A stretch of DNA of 64,000 bases from Incurvaria masculella (taxonomy: Eukaryota; Arthropoda; Insecta; Lepidoptera; Incurvariidae). Where the stretch lies: contig OX335642.1 of the NCBI GenBank assembly GCA_946894095.1, positions 14,891,021-14,955,020 on the forward strand, given 5' to 3'. The stretch's first letter is position 1. Each line of letters begins with the position of its first letter. Positions 48,388 to 59,685 of the stretch are shown piece after piece. Made by a program: the position numbers and the translations under genes. The notes under the pieces were generated by a model. That model was not told where the DNA came from. It saw nothing but the letters and a program-made list of their open reading frames with translations, and did not search any database.

Positions 48388-48632
48388 ATGCAACCTGACA
48401 TGGATGGCTAATACCACGTAACTACCGTTATATTAGCCTAATACACTACATTCCTTAAGGAATTAGGTGCCACGCCAGGACCTTCCCTTTATGAGCACGG
48501 CTACACTGAACTGAATTGAAAACACGGACAATTTTTCATTGCTGCTTCAACCATGGTTTCATGCAATGCGGTGGTACCAACCCGGGCGGGCTTAAGCCTA
48601 CCACCTAGTAGGGGAAGGGGACATACAGTTTT
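48388..48632 (-). repeat. Family A copy, near full length
   Basis: The most complete copy: acatggatggctaataccac, ggaattaggtgccacgccag, aaaacacggacaattttt and the cctagtaggggaaggggac end. Lies in a RhoGAPp190 intron. Confidence 0.78.
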
Positions 48633-48842
48633 CCGAAACATGGAACAGTGATGCATTTACAAAGAACGTCCGGAAGGCGTACAAAATGAAGGAGCACTTG
48701 ACTTGAGTACCCAGTGTGTATGTGTATCGACAGTGCAGCTGTGAAGGCACACATCTGCATATATTAATTACGCACTACCGCAGGTAACTGACACTATGGG
48801 CCAGCCATCGGTCGAGCACTGAAACGGGTCCAAGGGCAGTAC

Positions 48843-48978
48843 CTTCGTAGAATTTCTTGAATAGCGCGTCGACATGCGAGCGGTTGCCGGGCACGCGGTA
48901 GAGCCCCTCCGATGCGAGCCCCTCACGCTCGATGTACTCCACGCACTTCTCGACGAAAAGCGGTACGCCGTGCGCGCC
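48843..48978 (-). CDS. RhoGAPp190: RhoGAPp190 exon, start of RhoGAP domain with arginine finger
   Basis: Exon of 136 nt, acceptor tgttggcag, donor gtactg. It reads GAHGVPLFVEKCVEYIE, then GLASEGLYRVPGNRS. VPLF begins the GAP fold and the Arg of GLYRVPG is the catalytic arginine finger inserted into the Rho active site. It is intact, so GAP activity is expected. Ends in phase 1. Confidence 0.96.
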
Positions 48979-49523
48979 CTGCCAACACAACAACACATTA
49001 AAATATACACTTTTGTTATAAGCATGTTTACCGTGAAGCAAGGACAACTCCGAGTCAACATGCGTTTCTCGAACAGTGTCAGCACTGTCACGAACGTAGA
49101 TTTACGAGAAATCATGTACGTGAACCTCGCCCGAACCTTGTTGGATTCAGGTAAATCAGCTCTTAAAACTATTCCAAACGCTCGTATTATCTCAAAGTTG
49201 GAAAGATGGTAATTTTAGCTTTATTCATCAATTAAATTTTACAAGTTTACTATTATAGTGTAGCCAACTACTTACCATATGGTCGGTATACATAGTTTAA
49301 TCGGATTCACGTTCCCTCATTCATATATTGGGGCGCTCAAGTTTTCCCGTCAATGAATCCATGTCACTTGATTGAGAGAGTGTAAAACATGTAAAGCAAA
49401 TATAATTGATAATAACAACACCTGAACGAGCAGACCTGAAAACAGAACTAGAAATGCAACTAATAATACATGCACAAAATAAAAACTAAATATAAAACGA
49501 AAATAAAATCTACTAACAATTAC

Positions 49524-49598
49524 CTGGGGCCCCCAGTTCTGCGGCGGTGCTGCAACGGCGTTCGAATTCTTCTTTGACTCTTTGCTCGATTTTGATTC
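49524..49598 (-). CDS. RhoGAPp190: RhoGAPp190 exon leading into GAP domain
   Basis: Exon of 75 nt, phase 0 to 0, with acceptor gattcag and donor gtaatt. Encodes ESKSSKESKKNSNAV and ends PPQNWGPQ, directly joined in phase to the RhoGAP start (GAHGVPLF). An internal cag (gttgcag) is a possible alternative acceptor. Confidence 0.83.
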
Positions 49599-50693
49599 CT
49601 GAATCGAGGGCAAGGCATTAGATTCAGCACTTTTATTCATTTGTGCAGGCAAAATGTTGAAGAGAACTAATTGACTTCTACATTTGAATTAGGGACATTT
49701 TAATTGTCAAAGACAAATTTTGATTAAAAACACACTTGGGATTGGGATGCCCACTTCAGCCATTTAATTTTTGACGCTGATCAGATTTATCTGATTGGCA
49801 TGCACCTTAGATATGCATTTTATCGTTTATGCCCTATTAAGATATAATCTCTGTTGTTATTTCTGGCTCTGGAAAAATACAATAATCAGTCTCAGGATTT
49901 TCACTGGCTGGTTAAAGCTGACCTTGTTTTCTCCAATTTTTTAAGTCCCTACATAGAACAAGTCATCAAGATAATTTTGTAGCCATAAATGCTTCACCTA
50001 TAGGGCAATGCCGAAGGGACGAAAAATAGATGGCGCAACTGCATGGATATACGTTTACGGCTATGGAAATAGGATGGCACCACTTTCGTAGCTAAAACTT
50101 GCAAAATAGCCAATAGATAGCGCTGTACAAACATAGGATTTACGAGGAGCGTTCAATAATTTATCTTGTATTTATGTTGTAGTTTCAAAGTATTTGAAAC
50201 TTCAGTCACTATGGTGGTGGGCCATCTACTTACGCTAGAAAGTAATTATTAATATATGATATAGCCTAACACTACGGGTTTCGTCATGATGTTTTCCTTT
50301 ACAGTAAGGATTTGTGTTACATAAAAATGCACTTATAAAACTTGAAGAGAAAGAAGCGATGCGAACTGAACTGACGAGTCCCTGGGTGAGAAGAAAAGGA
50401 CCAAACAGCCAGGCCAACGTAGTCACGGCTTAAATATGGGTATAAAAGCGACATTCTGCTTGCACATGAAAAAGAGTGTCTCCGCACACATCACGTAGTT
50501 CAAAAAGTCTGTTGTTTGGCATAAATTAGCCAGTCTGGTATGCGCGTCTCTGAGCCGAGCCGGTATGCTGTGGTCGTTTACGCAGCCGCTACACATTTAT
50601 CGCCGCACAAACACACTTGCGTGCGTGACGTTTGATTGCCGCGCGGATTTTTCATAGGAAATTCGGAGTGTCGTAGGTGTAAAGTGGTGGTAC

Positions 50694-50768
50694 CTTGTGC
50701 CTGCGGTCGTGCTTGCTCCAGGCGGAGGTGCGGCGGCGCGTGTCGGGCGCGCTCGACGAAGAGTTGTC
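50694..50768 (-). CDS. RhoGAPp190: RhoGAPp190 exon, basic linker
   Basis: Exon of 75 nt, phase 0 to 0, with acceptor tctgcgcag and donor gtacca. Encodes DNSSSSAPDTRRRTSAW and SKHDRRHK. The basic S/T-rich run with a single Trp sits where other p190 proteins have a basic segment shortly before the GAP fold. Confidence 0.85.
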
Positions 50769-51109
50769 CTGCGCAGACGAAGGGTACTCGCACGGCGCAC
50801 CGGACAGCATCTGTTCCATCCAACAATACAATCAAACACTTTATTCTCTGATGAGTAAGACATGTTTGTCCACTTAGCCTGTGGCTGGCATCAGATAAAA
50901 GCCATTAGAAGAGATGTATGTCTGCAGAGGACGAAAAAAGAATGTTGTGAACAGTACTTAAAAAGGTTGGCAGTCCTCAAGAGGGTATATCAGTATTTCA
51001 CACCCGACTAAATAATGCTTGCAAATTGTTTGCATTTGTGGGACGGCTCAGCAAAGTACCAGCTTGGCTCCCTGGACTAACAACGTCATGCCGTGCTTCT
51101 CGTCGTCGA

Positions 51110-51360
51110 CCTGAGGTATCCTTGAATTTAGAGACCCTTCAACTCCGAAGGTGTACATACTCCCTCTATGATCTATCGTCTATACAATGGAGAATGATGG
51201 CCAGAGCTGCGTGACGCTGTCCTTCCGTCCCTTTTCTACCATAACTCAAAGAAGAACAGGCAGAAAATGTACCAAAATAAGAATCAACTGATCCACTAAA
51301 TTGTAAACTATGGAATGGACTCCTTTGCCGAAGTATTTCTCCCAAAGTACAACCTGAGGT
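51110..51360 (+). pseudogene. Degenerate LINE C-terminal fragment
   Basis: Relative of 27150-27370 ending cccaaagtacaacctgaggtcc and an A-rich tail. A third piece at about 47800-47950 (+) has the gccccaaagtacaacctgg part and the tgagggtctgcc end. Confidence 0.6.
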
Positions 51361-51488
51361 CCTAAAATAAAAAATAAAAAATTACTCATATAATTAATAA
51401 CCTTTCGCTGCCACCTTTTTTCCCGACCTTTGAAAGCCCATGGCCCCTATTCCATATATGAGGGCCGATAGAGCCTCGTATGCGTTAC

Positions 51489-51583
51489 CTTGTGGGGGGT
51501 GTCGTGGTGCGGGGGAGGCGGCGGCGGCGGCCTCGCGCGGCGCGTCTCCCCGTCCGAGCTGCCCTCGCTTGATTCGCTGCCCC
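51489..51583 (-). CDS. RhoGAPp190: RhoGAPp190 exon, acidic-Ser and polyproline
   Basis: Exon of 95 nt, acceptor acgcag and donor gtaacg. After two bases of split codon it reads GSESSEGSSDGETRR followed by a seven-proline run and HHDTPHK. A polyproline track just upstream of the GAP domain could bind SH3 or WW partners (inference). Confidence 0.85.
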
Positions 51584-51937
51584 CTGCGTGACATAATACT
51601 CGGGCTACAGACATGTTTCACGAAGATTTTTGAAGGTATACTTCTTTAGGCCCGTTTGTGAAAACAGATCGGTGTATTTTTTCGCTTGTTTCTTTAACAA
51701 GCTAAAAAATACATTTGCGTGCACCGATGTAACACATAATTCATTTGAATATACAATACCTCCTAAACTTCACCTTTAATTTTTACCTAAATTTTAGTTA
51801 GCTTGGCCGAATAAAATGTCATTTGACGGTAAGCGTGGTCCAAAATGTAGCTAAACTTAAGATTTAGTAACTCACTTGTCTGTTCCACCAGCGAGTAAAT
51901 TTACCATGGTAACCCCCTTTCGCTGAATGTCCATAAA

Positions 51938-52258
51938 AAAAACCGGCCAAGTGCGAGCCAGACTCGCACAGGAAGTGTTCTGTTCCATCGTACAAGATTA
52001 ACACAAAAAATCTCGTTTTTTGTAAGGGGCCCCGGTATTAATTTTTAATTTAACCTATTTATTGTTATAAAGGCAAAATAAATACATACTCTGTAAAAAT
52101 TTCAGCTGCCTACCTGTTACGGTTCATGAGATACAGCCCTGTGACAGACGGACGGACGGACGGACGGACGGACGGACGGACGGACGGACGGACGGACGGA
52201 CAGCGGAGGCTTAGTAATAAGGTTCTGATGCCATCCTTTGGGTACGGAACCCTAAAAA
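51938..52258 (-). repeat. (CCGT)n-associated repeat, inverted copy
   Basis: The longest CCGT/ACGG run in the window (about 52149-52200). It lies 110 bp downstream, on the minus strand, of RhoGAPp190 exon 52371-52483. Confidence 0.88.
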
Positions 52259-52370
52259 AACCTTGGTTTCATTGGTGCATTACGTTACAAATTTAAAAAT
52301 GTTATAATCTAAAAAATTAATTCCAATGAGTCCAGATTGTTTCAGTGGTCCGCGCAGGAACAGTGGATAC

Positions 52371-52483
52371 CTTTCTCTTCGTGCTGACGGGCCCGGTAGC
52401 CGGTGGGCAGCTCCGGAGGGCCCACAAACATGCCCAGCTTGGGCACCCGCGGTGACTGCACCGCCACCAGGTTGCCCAAAGAC
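52371..52483 (-). CDS. RhoGAPp190: RhoGAPp190 exon, linker
   Basis: Exon of 113 nt, acceptor ggacgcag and donor gtatcc. Encodes SLGNLVAVQSPRVPKLGMF, then VGPPELPTGYRARQHEEK. The first base completes an Arg codon from the previous exon and it ends in phase 1. Confidence 0.88.
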
Positions 52484-52830
52484 CTGCGTCCACACGCGAA
52501 CATGTAAAAAGAGATTTTTAGAATACCACGGTCGTTACACATGTTTAAATACAAAAATACAGCTTTTCAAGCGGTGGGTGCACACTTTCTCCGATGTACC
52601 AGGACGAAATCACTGGATACCTTTCGATCAAGTTTGTATAATCAGAGCCGTAAAAGGAATATAATAATAGTCCGAGAAGCTAACGAGATCAAAAAGCACA
52701 ACCACTTCAGCCGAGAAGACTCTTTAAGCTGTTGTCAATTTGAATCCCACATTTCAGCCACTGAGGAAGGTCAAGCATGACAATTATATCGGCGAAGATA
52801 TCGTCAGCTCATACTGCCTTTCGTTTTAAG
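52480..52830 (+). pseudogene. Penelope-like endonuclease fragment
   Basis: Frame-broken remnant: NHWIPFDQVCIIRAVKG then, in another frame, RNIIIVREANEIKKHNHF and SREDS. This order matches the end of the GIY-YIG module in the copy at 6195-6611. The 5' side overlaps or abuts RhoGAPp190 exon 52371-52483 on the other strand. Confidence 0.65.
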
Positions 52831-52929
52831 TGAGGAACACAGCCCAAGTGAATTCTGCAACTAAACACACCCACGGCTGCGACCACAGCAAAACCTAAAT
52901 GTTTAAACATATTTTGTTTTGTCTGTAGT

Positions 52930-53766
52930 TTGACCCAGGATACATTTACCGGAAAAACAATAACATGCAGACACGGATTCTTTGACCCTTTTACGAATAC
53001 CAGAGCTAAGTTTAAAATTTCTCAAAGCGTAAATATAATGACTGCTGAATTGATTGCAATCCACGAATCATTAGCTTACTGTGCAACTGTATGTAATAAA
53101 GATATTTTAATTTTAACGGACGCAAAAAGCGCACTTCAAGACATTGCTTGGTGTGTTCCAGGAACTCGAAGTACACCTTTTGCTTATAACATTTTAAAAT
53201 CTATAAACGCACTTAAAGATTTTGGAAAAAATGTAATTCTCCAATGGATTCCTTCCCATGTAGGCTTGGAAGGAAATGATGTGGCAGACTCTCTCGCGAA
53301 GTCAGCCACGTATGATGGAATACCATTGAGAACCAGTCTATTTTTTTCTGACTTTCTACCGTGTGCTAAAAGACGGAGCTTTAACTCGTGGAAAGAATAC
53401 TTCGACGTTAGATCATTGGAGAAAGGCATATGGTACAAAACCATCCAGAGTGAACCCATACGAGTCCCCTGGTTTGATAAGCAGGAACTGAAAAGGAAAT
53501 ACCTAGTCGTTGCCTTTCGAATACGCTCCGGACACATACCTCTAAACAAGTTCGCACATCTAATGAGGAAAGCAGCTTCACCAAATTGTGACATATGTGG
53601 CGTACCTGAAGATGTGTATCATATTGTGATGTACTGTGAAAGGGGCGCAGTTGAAAGGCAACAGCTAGGGATTGTTACCATGGACACAGGAATCATCCAG
53701 ACCATGTTAAGCCAGCCATGCTCCGAGAAGCCATACAATTGTATATTTTTGCAAACAGTTTACTAA
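52930..53766 (+). pseudogene. LINE fragment encoding RNase H and a C-terminal Cys motif
   Basis: Open frame of about 278 codons. RNase H residues: AELIAIHESLAYCA (Glu), ILTDAKSALQD (Asp), QWIPSHVGLEGNDVADSLAK (His and Asp). This is followed by a CDICGVPEDVYHIVMYC Cys/His motif and a tail. RNase H followed by a zinc-knuckle-like motif is typical of I-group LINEs. Only the 3' part is present, but this stretch has no stop, so it is a fairly young truncated copy. It lies in a RhoGAPp190 intron on the opposite strand. Confidence 0.85.
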
Positions 53767-54111
53767 GTAGCAGGACATAGTCAATTAAGATAGACCCAAC
53801 GGAGCTGGCATGGTCACTATGTGTACCCAAGCTCCAAAAAAAAAATGAGATTAAAAAAAAATCTCGAAAAAAATTACAACAGTTGATTTCAAATGATTCT
53901 ACATTTCTATGGGTCCATATTTTTCTGATAATTAGAGGCCAGGACGACCTTAAACCTATAAATAGATCATGTATGAAATGTTTTAGAGGAATCGAAAGAA
54001 ACAAAAACTTTAAAAAGGAATGGACATAAGATGTTCATAGCTCACTATCACTAAAAGCGTAGCCAAATTCGATATTATCTATTTTACAAATAAATATCTA
54101 AAATTATTGAT

Positions 54112-54665
54112 TGAAACATGAAAAAATGGTACCAGCCTTGAGAAATAAGCCTATGAAGATCGTCTTGAAGCACTCGGTCTTACCACACTTGAAGAAAGAA
54201 GAAAAAGAGGAGACCTCATTGAAATATGTTTATTTAGACTTTCACTGTTGTTACACATTATTATTAAAATGTTTCAAAGGTCGGAAGTCCTCCAGGTCGC
54301 GCCGCGAGTCCTGAAGAAGTCCACAATGCGGTGGACGAAACATCGACTTAAACAAGTAAGCGATTTATAACACTGTCTATCCGAAAACATTTTAATAATA
54401 ACCTCATTGAAACTTTTAAAATACTTAATGCCCACTATGATGTACTTAAACTCAAATCTGTATACACAATGAACAAAACGGGACTTCGTGGCCATTCGAT
54501 AAAGCTTAATCAAACCAGGTTTAATTCAAACCCAAGGAAGTACTTTCTTTCAAACAGAGTGGTGGACTCCTGGAATAAATTGCCTCAAGAAGTGATTAGT
54601 GATATCACAGTCAATGGTTTTAAAAACCAGTTAGACCAACACCTTAATAGTATTAAACTTAACTA
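54112..54665 (+). pseudogene. CR1-type LINE C-terminal fragment, interrupted
   Basis: Encodes the end of a CR1-group reverse-transcriptase polyprotein: ERRKRGDLIE, then after the insertion FKILNAHYDVLKL, GLRGHSIKLNQTRFNSN and WNKLPQEVI. 5'-truncated, one frameshift near 54150, and split by the 54225-54400 insertion. Ends at TAA 54663-54665. Confidence 0.85.
54225..54400 (+). mobile_element. Penelope-like 3' insertion with 12-bp target duplication
   Basis: 176 bp inserted into a CR1-type fragment. ACCTCATTGAAA occurs at 54213-54224 and again at 54401-54412, once on each side, and removing the insert restores the LINE reading frame. The insert contains gaagtcctccaggtcgcgcc and a hammerhead-like motif at 54306-54349, and ends in the same ccgaaaacattttaataata sequence seen in the other copies. 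Confidence 0.88.
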
Positions 54666-55838
54666 AAAATACAATAATATTAGTAGAAGTACAGTCAAAA
54701 TATCTAAATTTAAAGTACACGCATCAGCTTAAAGCTGCTCGTGTATAACGGTAATTGTGTGGTATTAGCCATCCATGTCAGGTCGCATAAAAAATAATAA
54801 AAAAACTATCAATAATAATAATAATAAACCTTCAGACGGCAAGCGAGGTTTGTTATGCTTCACATTTTTTAAAGTTCTGGAGTTTTGGCATGCATATATT
54901 GAACAAACTTCCGCTTTATATGACAGCGAGTCGCCATCACTACGGGCTCGTTGTATGGTAGTTGCTTCTTAAGGCTAACACTGGCCATGCGGTTGGAGCG
55001 CATGTATCACGTTCATTCCTTTGAAAGAAGTATGCTGTCATTGAGTCTTATGGCGTAATATCATCTCTGCCTACCCCTCCAGGTAGACAGAGAAACGGCG
55101 TGATGTTGAATGTGTACGGACCATAGATAAAAAGGGAGGAGATATAGCCTCGAGGGCGCCTACTATGGGATCTGCTGTCTCAAATTTTCAAAAACTATCA
55201 ACCCAACCTTAACGCACATGCCACATGCAAACATAGTCGCAGACGTCTTCGAGGGTTTGTGTGGGTGGTAACTGACTTGACCAACCATGTTGTAGAGCAC
55301 ATTCGCGCGCGGTGGCCATGTTTCGACTGTGTGACATACGACGCGCCGCCGAATTCCCATACAATTATTTGGTTTGTTTGGTTGGTTTATATCCCGCGTG
55401 CCGCTTCTCCCTTATCTTCAGTGGTTTGAACCATACGGCGTGATGTTTTGTGTCTATGGACCATAGACCTAGCATAGCGTGCTATGCTTATTAGACGAAC
55501 GAAGCGTGGGAGTGAGACATCAACTCAACGTACCACTACCGCGAGTTAGAGGGAGATGGAACACATTTGCCAAACCCTTTTTGATGGTAAATAAGGGGTA
55601 ACCCACTGATTTTTTGTTGATCAAATTTCTTAACTATTCCTTAAATATTTCAAAGTAAAACATAAAATATTACTTGACATCATTATTTTGAAGCTACAAA
55701 GCGATTTAAATTTTTCTTTATGTAAACAAAGAAATCTCAGTACATTTGTATGAAACGATATTGGTCTGAGCTGTCAGTTGACTCTGTATTTTTTTACATT
55801 CTAAGCCTACGGTATGGCCATTAGATGCGGGGACCCAC

Positions 55839-55995
55839 CTCTTCTTGTACTGCCGCGGCGCGTGGTGGTGCGCGTGGTGACGGCGCCGCGGGTGGAGGCG
55901 CGCGACTCCCGCCGCCGCGCCCGCACCGGCCCCCGCGCCGCCCCCCACCCCGCCGGACGCCTCCGACGAGCCCGAGCTGTCAGTCTCCGAGAACG
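55839..55995 (-). CDS. RhoGAPp190: RhoGAPp190 exon, Ser/Gly/Ala low-complexity linker
   Basis: Exon of 157 nt with acceptor tgcacag and donor gtgggt. It reads FSETDSSGSSEASGG, a Gly/Ala run, then an Arg/His-rich segment ending RQYKKR. Starts with two bases completing a split Ser codon and ends in phase 2. The acidic-serine start looks like a kinase-substrate region of the linker. Confidence 0.85.
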
Positions 55996-56689
55996 CTGTG
56001 CAACACACCACCGTCACGACGAGCTATTCGCGAAACCGCACACAAGGGCCTCTATTACGAGTTACTACCATTGCTTTGATCGCTTAGATCATCGGTTTCG
56101 CTGGGTACACCATTGAATACACTTAAGGAATATCGGACACTGAAAGTGAGACATATTCTCAATACAATTATATCACTTCATATTTCTACACAAATATAAA
56201 AATCCACGGACGGGCGATTTAGTGTATCCCTCAAATGCTATATCAATGCTAAATCGATAATCTATATGTATAGTGCAGAATTTCTGGCTTGTGATAATTT
56301 TAAAATTAAAATATATCCGTCCTTGAAGGAGAAAGAAGACAGGTCTATAATAACCATAACCATGAGATTGTACACTCCAACCTAATTAATTTAGTGATAA
56401 ATCATGTGTAACTTGTAATAATTCATTAATTTAAACTTTTTGGTAGCCAAACTATATTATGTCACAAAAATCCGCAGATTCGATCAACCCAGTAAAAAAG
56501 AACGCGCAAAGTAACTTCACAGGTTTACATAACATATTTTTCCATCCACAATTATGAAATACACACTTAGGCTGAGATAAATAGTCCTAACAGAAGCTAA
56601 GACTAACGAAAAGTAGTACTTTATGACGTTACTTTGCATTGAATGTGACATGTATGTATGTATAATCGACCGTAAGCAAGGATGCATGA

Positions 56690-56815
56690 ATTGAAGAAAG
56701 AGCCCAGTAAAAAGAACTACTTTACGAATATACTGCAAGGCTGGACTTGAACCAGCAAAACATACCATTCGCGGGTATTGCGTCTACCAATTTCGCCACC
56801 GGCTGTATACCCATA
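56690..56815 (-). mobile_element. tRNA-derived SINE head
   Basis: On the minus strand: GGCGAAATTGGTAGACGC (A box and D-arm region), a 5-bp anticodon-like stem ATACC/GGTAT around a 7-nt loop, and a perfect T-arm (GCTGG, TTCAAGT, CCAGC) containing the B box GGTTCAAGTCC. The acceptor stem does not pair and position 33 is not U, so it is not a working tRNA. A decayed copy lies at about 800-1060 (-). Confidence 0.78.
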
Positions 56816-56959
56816 ATTCTCCTACAGTCCCTCTTCCCGGAATGAATGCCTCCTACTAACACAGTGTTTAAGATTATACCTACATACATTTATTTAACGC
56901 TTCATCTGCGTTGCGGACATTGACTGCAAGATTGAACATTCAAACATTTTTCGCGCGTT

Positions 56960-57272
56960 TTATACAAGAACTTTGGAGGTGGATTACTCAACGATAAAAT
57001 CAAAATATCATAAAGAGAGAAGTCATGAGACCTAGCTTGTTTCATGAAGATTTATAATCAATTTGGTTTTTGTTTGATTTTTGACTACAGCGGTCGTAAT
57101 TTACCATTAGCTATAAGTGATTTTGTAATAAAAAAAATCGTAAATTGTACCAAATCAAACACTTTGCGCAATGTCTGCTTTGTGGACATGTTGCAACCTC
57201 CTCATCACGGAGACTGTCTTTTTCTTTAAAACAAAGAAGGTCCAGGGTGACAATAGCACGATTTTGTACCGA
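56960..57272 (+). mobile_element. Degraded relative of the 1168-1718 MITE
   Basis: Shares gcgcgttttatacaa, actttggaggtggatta and tttgactacagcggtcgt with the element at 1168-1718 but has lost both terminal repeats. Lies in a RhoGAPp190 intron. Confidence 0.75.
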
Positions 57273-57358
57273 ATGAGTTAGTCGATGCAATGGTCGATTC
57301 TGCATACTAATCATATCTGGGGGGTCGAAAAAAGTTATGAGCAAGAGGGTGGACTCAC

Positions 57359-57452
57359 AGGGTTGATGGTGCGCGGCGGGCGGGGGGTGGCGGCGGTGTC
57401 GACGCATGCGTGCCGCCGTAGGCGCCTCCATGTATTCGTTGCCTTCCTTAAT
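57359..57452 (-). CDS. RhoGAPp190: RhoGAPp190 exon, linker
   Basis: Exon of 94 nt, starts in phase 0 (IKEGNEYMEAPTAAR) and ends in phase 1 before gtgagt. The acceptor is gtcggcag. The C-terminal half is Arg/His/Pro-rich. Phase matches both neighbours. Confidence 0.85.
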
Positions 57453-57719
57453 CTGCCGACATTCACATCGCATTGTACAGGAGGTCATTATTGTTGCACC
57501 TAAAGGTGGGCGAAAATTATGCTCTCCATCAAAACATAGTTCACAAATCATTTAAAAAATACCGTTCCAATTTGCGAAAGTTCGAAAGCCCAGGGGCATC
57601 GACGGGCACTTCTGGTGTACGCCATGCGGCATATGGCTTAAAATTAAAAACAAAATTTTGATGTGTGCTATCTGACATCAGGCAAAAAATATATGTCCCT
57701 GGATGATTTTTTTTAATTT

Positions 57720-58375
57720 TTTGTTCATTTATTTATGGTCTATTTTCATATTTATATTTGTCTAGTAAATTTTTGAACCCATTAACTGTTTTGGCACTTA
57801 TGACTTCCTGTGGTAGTTGATTCCAGGAGTGTACAACTCTGTTGCAAAGTAAATGTTTTCTGGGGTTTGTCCTTCAGCTTTAGGCTATGTCCTCTAAGGT
57901 GAGTCAATGTGTTTATTGCAAACATTTCGTTGAGCTTGGAGGTACTGTAGTAATTATTGAGGATCTTATAGACTTCGATGAGGTCTCCACGCTGCCTTCG
58001 CTTATGAAGAGGTGTGAGCTTTAGTGCCCTTAGCCGTTGCTCATATTCCTGATGCTTTAGATGCACAATCATTTTTGTAGCTCTCCTCTGGACTCGTTCT
58101 AAAATATCGATGTCTTTTTGTAGGTATGGGCTCCAGATCTGAAAGGCATATTCTAAAATAGGGCGGACATATGTTTTATAAAGTTTTAAAAATAGTTTAG
58201 CGGTTATGTAAGAGAAAGCTTTTCTTATCATGTAGAGCAATGAGTTAGCCCGCTTGACAACTTCCATTATGTGTGTTTCCCATTTTAAATTATTTGCTAT
58301 CGTAACACCAAGGTCGCGCTGAGATGTGACTTCTTCCACAATATTGCCATTAATGAAGTATAATTATGAGGTAAT
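57720..58375 (-). pseudogene. CR1-type LINE C-terminal fragment
   Basis: Minus-strand open frame (58339-57782) with QRDLGVTIANNLKWETHI, YKTYVRPILEYAFQIWSPY, ERVQRRATKMI and RRQRGDLIEVYKILNN. This is the thumb and C-terminal part of a CR1-group reverse transcriptase. 5'-truncated near 58375; a frameshift after LRGHSLKL gives a non-family tail. Same family as the 54112-54665 fragment. Confidence 0.88.
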
Positions 58376-59196
58376 AATGAGGTAAGTTGTTTTCAAATCA
58401 TAAGAAAATAACTTTTGATCTGATGCTGGGCCCCTAACTTTTTATCGACATTTTCATTTCAATTTTCCTCATCTATAAAAGTTGCTACGAAATCTTGATC
58501 TAAAGAAGACATTAAATAAACTGTTTCGTCCTTATGGCTCATTAACATTGGTCATTCCAAAACGATCACTGCATATGTTCCATTTACGAAAGGTGTGACA
58601 CGATGATCGCACGTTTTCACTATTCATGGGATACCACGGCAGTGCTTACCAGCATATGTACGGTAGTTTCAAAAAGCCTGCTGTACATTATCGCTGTCCA
58701 ACAATCGTATTTTGTTTTCAATAATAATTCTGCAGACTTCAAGTAAATTTTATGAATAGTTTTGAAATGATTTCCAAACTTTGTTGATATAGGGAGTTTT
58801 CCTGATGCTTTCAGGGCCATTGAGTAAGGACAAAAGGTAGTGGTGACCAAAGCTCATCTGTATAGCGGCAGCGCAGCCAAATTTGAGTGATAATACACAT
58901 ACTGCGGTAGCACTGGCCCAGAAGTTCGCTTGCGAATTCACTCACTCCTGATGTTCTCGAGTTCCAACGACACGTAAGAACTGCACAGGACACTATTTAG
59001 CTCAACGAACATTATTCGTGCATGACCTTTTTATCTTGACTATCACTTATATGTGGCTAGGGTGCCGCTCTATGGCTGAGTTTCAGTCACCATTACCGTT
59101 CTTTCTTGCTCGCTGCTACGGGCCCACCAGAGTTCCTCATCAAGAAGTAGACATCAACATTTCCCTCTGCTCAACAGTAAATGAGCGTCGTCGCAC

Positions 59197-59319
59197 CTGC
59201 GCGTACTGAGCGTCCAGTTCCGTCTCCGAGCTCACCCCGGAGGGGTGGTGGTGGTGCGCGAACGTTGACTTGCCGCCCGCGTGCGGCGCGCCGCCGTGGC
59301 CCCAGCCCGAGCGGTGGCT
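59197..59319 (-). CDS. RhoGAPp190: RhoGAPp190 exon, His/Gly-rich then acidic
   Basis: Exon of 123 nt, phase 0 to 0, acceptor ggtgcag and donor gtgcga. It encodes SHRSGWGHGGAPHAGG, a four-His run, and ends SSETELDAQYAQ. A gtgagc inside the exon (after PSG) is a competing donor; using it would shorten the exon and also shift the downstream phase. Confidence 0.82.
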
Positions 59320-59685
59320 CTGCACCAACAATCGTACCGTATTGTACAGACCTACATATGTACCGCAAGACCCAAGGGTCAAGATTTTTGCAAAAAACCC
59401 CATTTTTTATTTTTATTTTTATAAACTGAAATTGTGTTTTCGTACCAGTTCTTAATATTTCACCCTTCCATGAAGGAAGTTATTTTTTAATAACAAAGTA
59501 TAAATATATTTACGTCACGACTCCTGGTTAAGTTTTTCAATGAGTGGATATAATTGGAAAACAAATAAATACGCAAGGAAAAAAACTATGCTATATATGT
59601 ATATGTAGTGCTGGATTTTTTTAAATCCAGAAAATTTCATGACTGAACGATAGTCAGCTTGGGTTACATCTGGTAGGTTTCTCAC

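Noticed and set aside
52149..52200. CRISPR-like short regular repeats
   Set aside because: It is a four-base microsatellite inside a dispersed eukaryotic element.
55814..56116. Plus-strand open frame of 100 codons
   Set aside because: Antisense of the RhoGAPp190 exon 55839-55995; the Arg/Pro content is the mirror of the Gly/Ala/Arg run.
56737..56808. A genuine tRNA gene
   Set aside because: T-arm and anticodon stem pair, but the acceptor stem does not and position 33 is not U; a related decayed copy near 0.9 kb shows it is a SINE.
57111..57551. 146-codon minus frame taken as one exon
   Set aside because: Only 57359-57452 is bounded by usable splice sites in phase; the rest runs into the MITE relative and intron.
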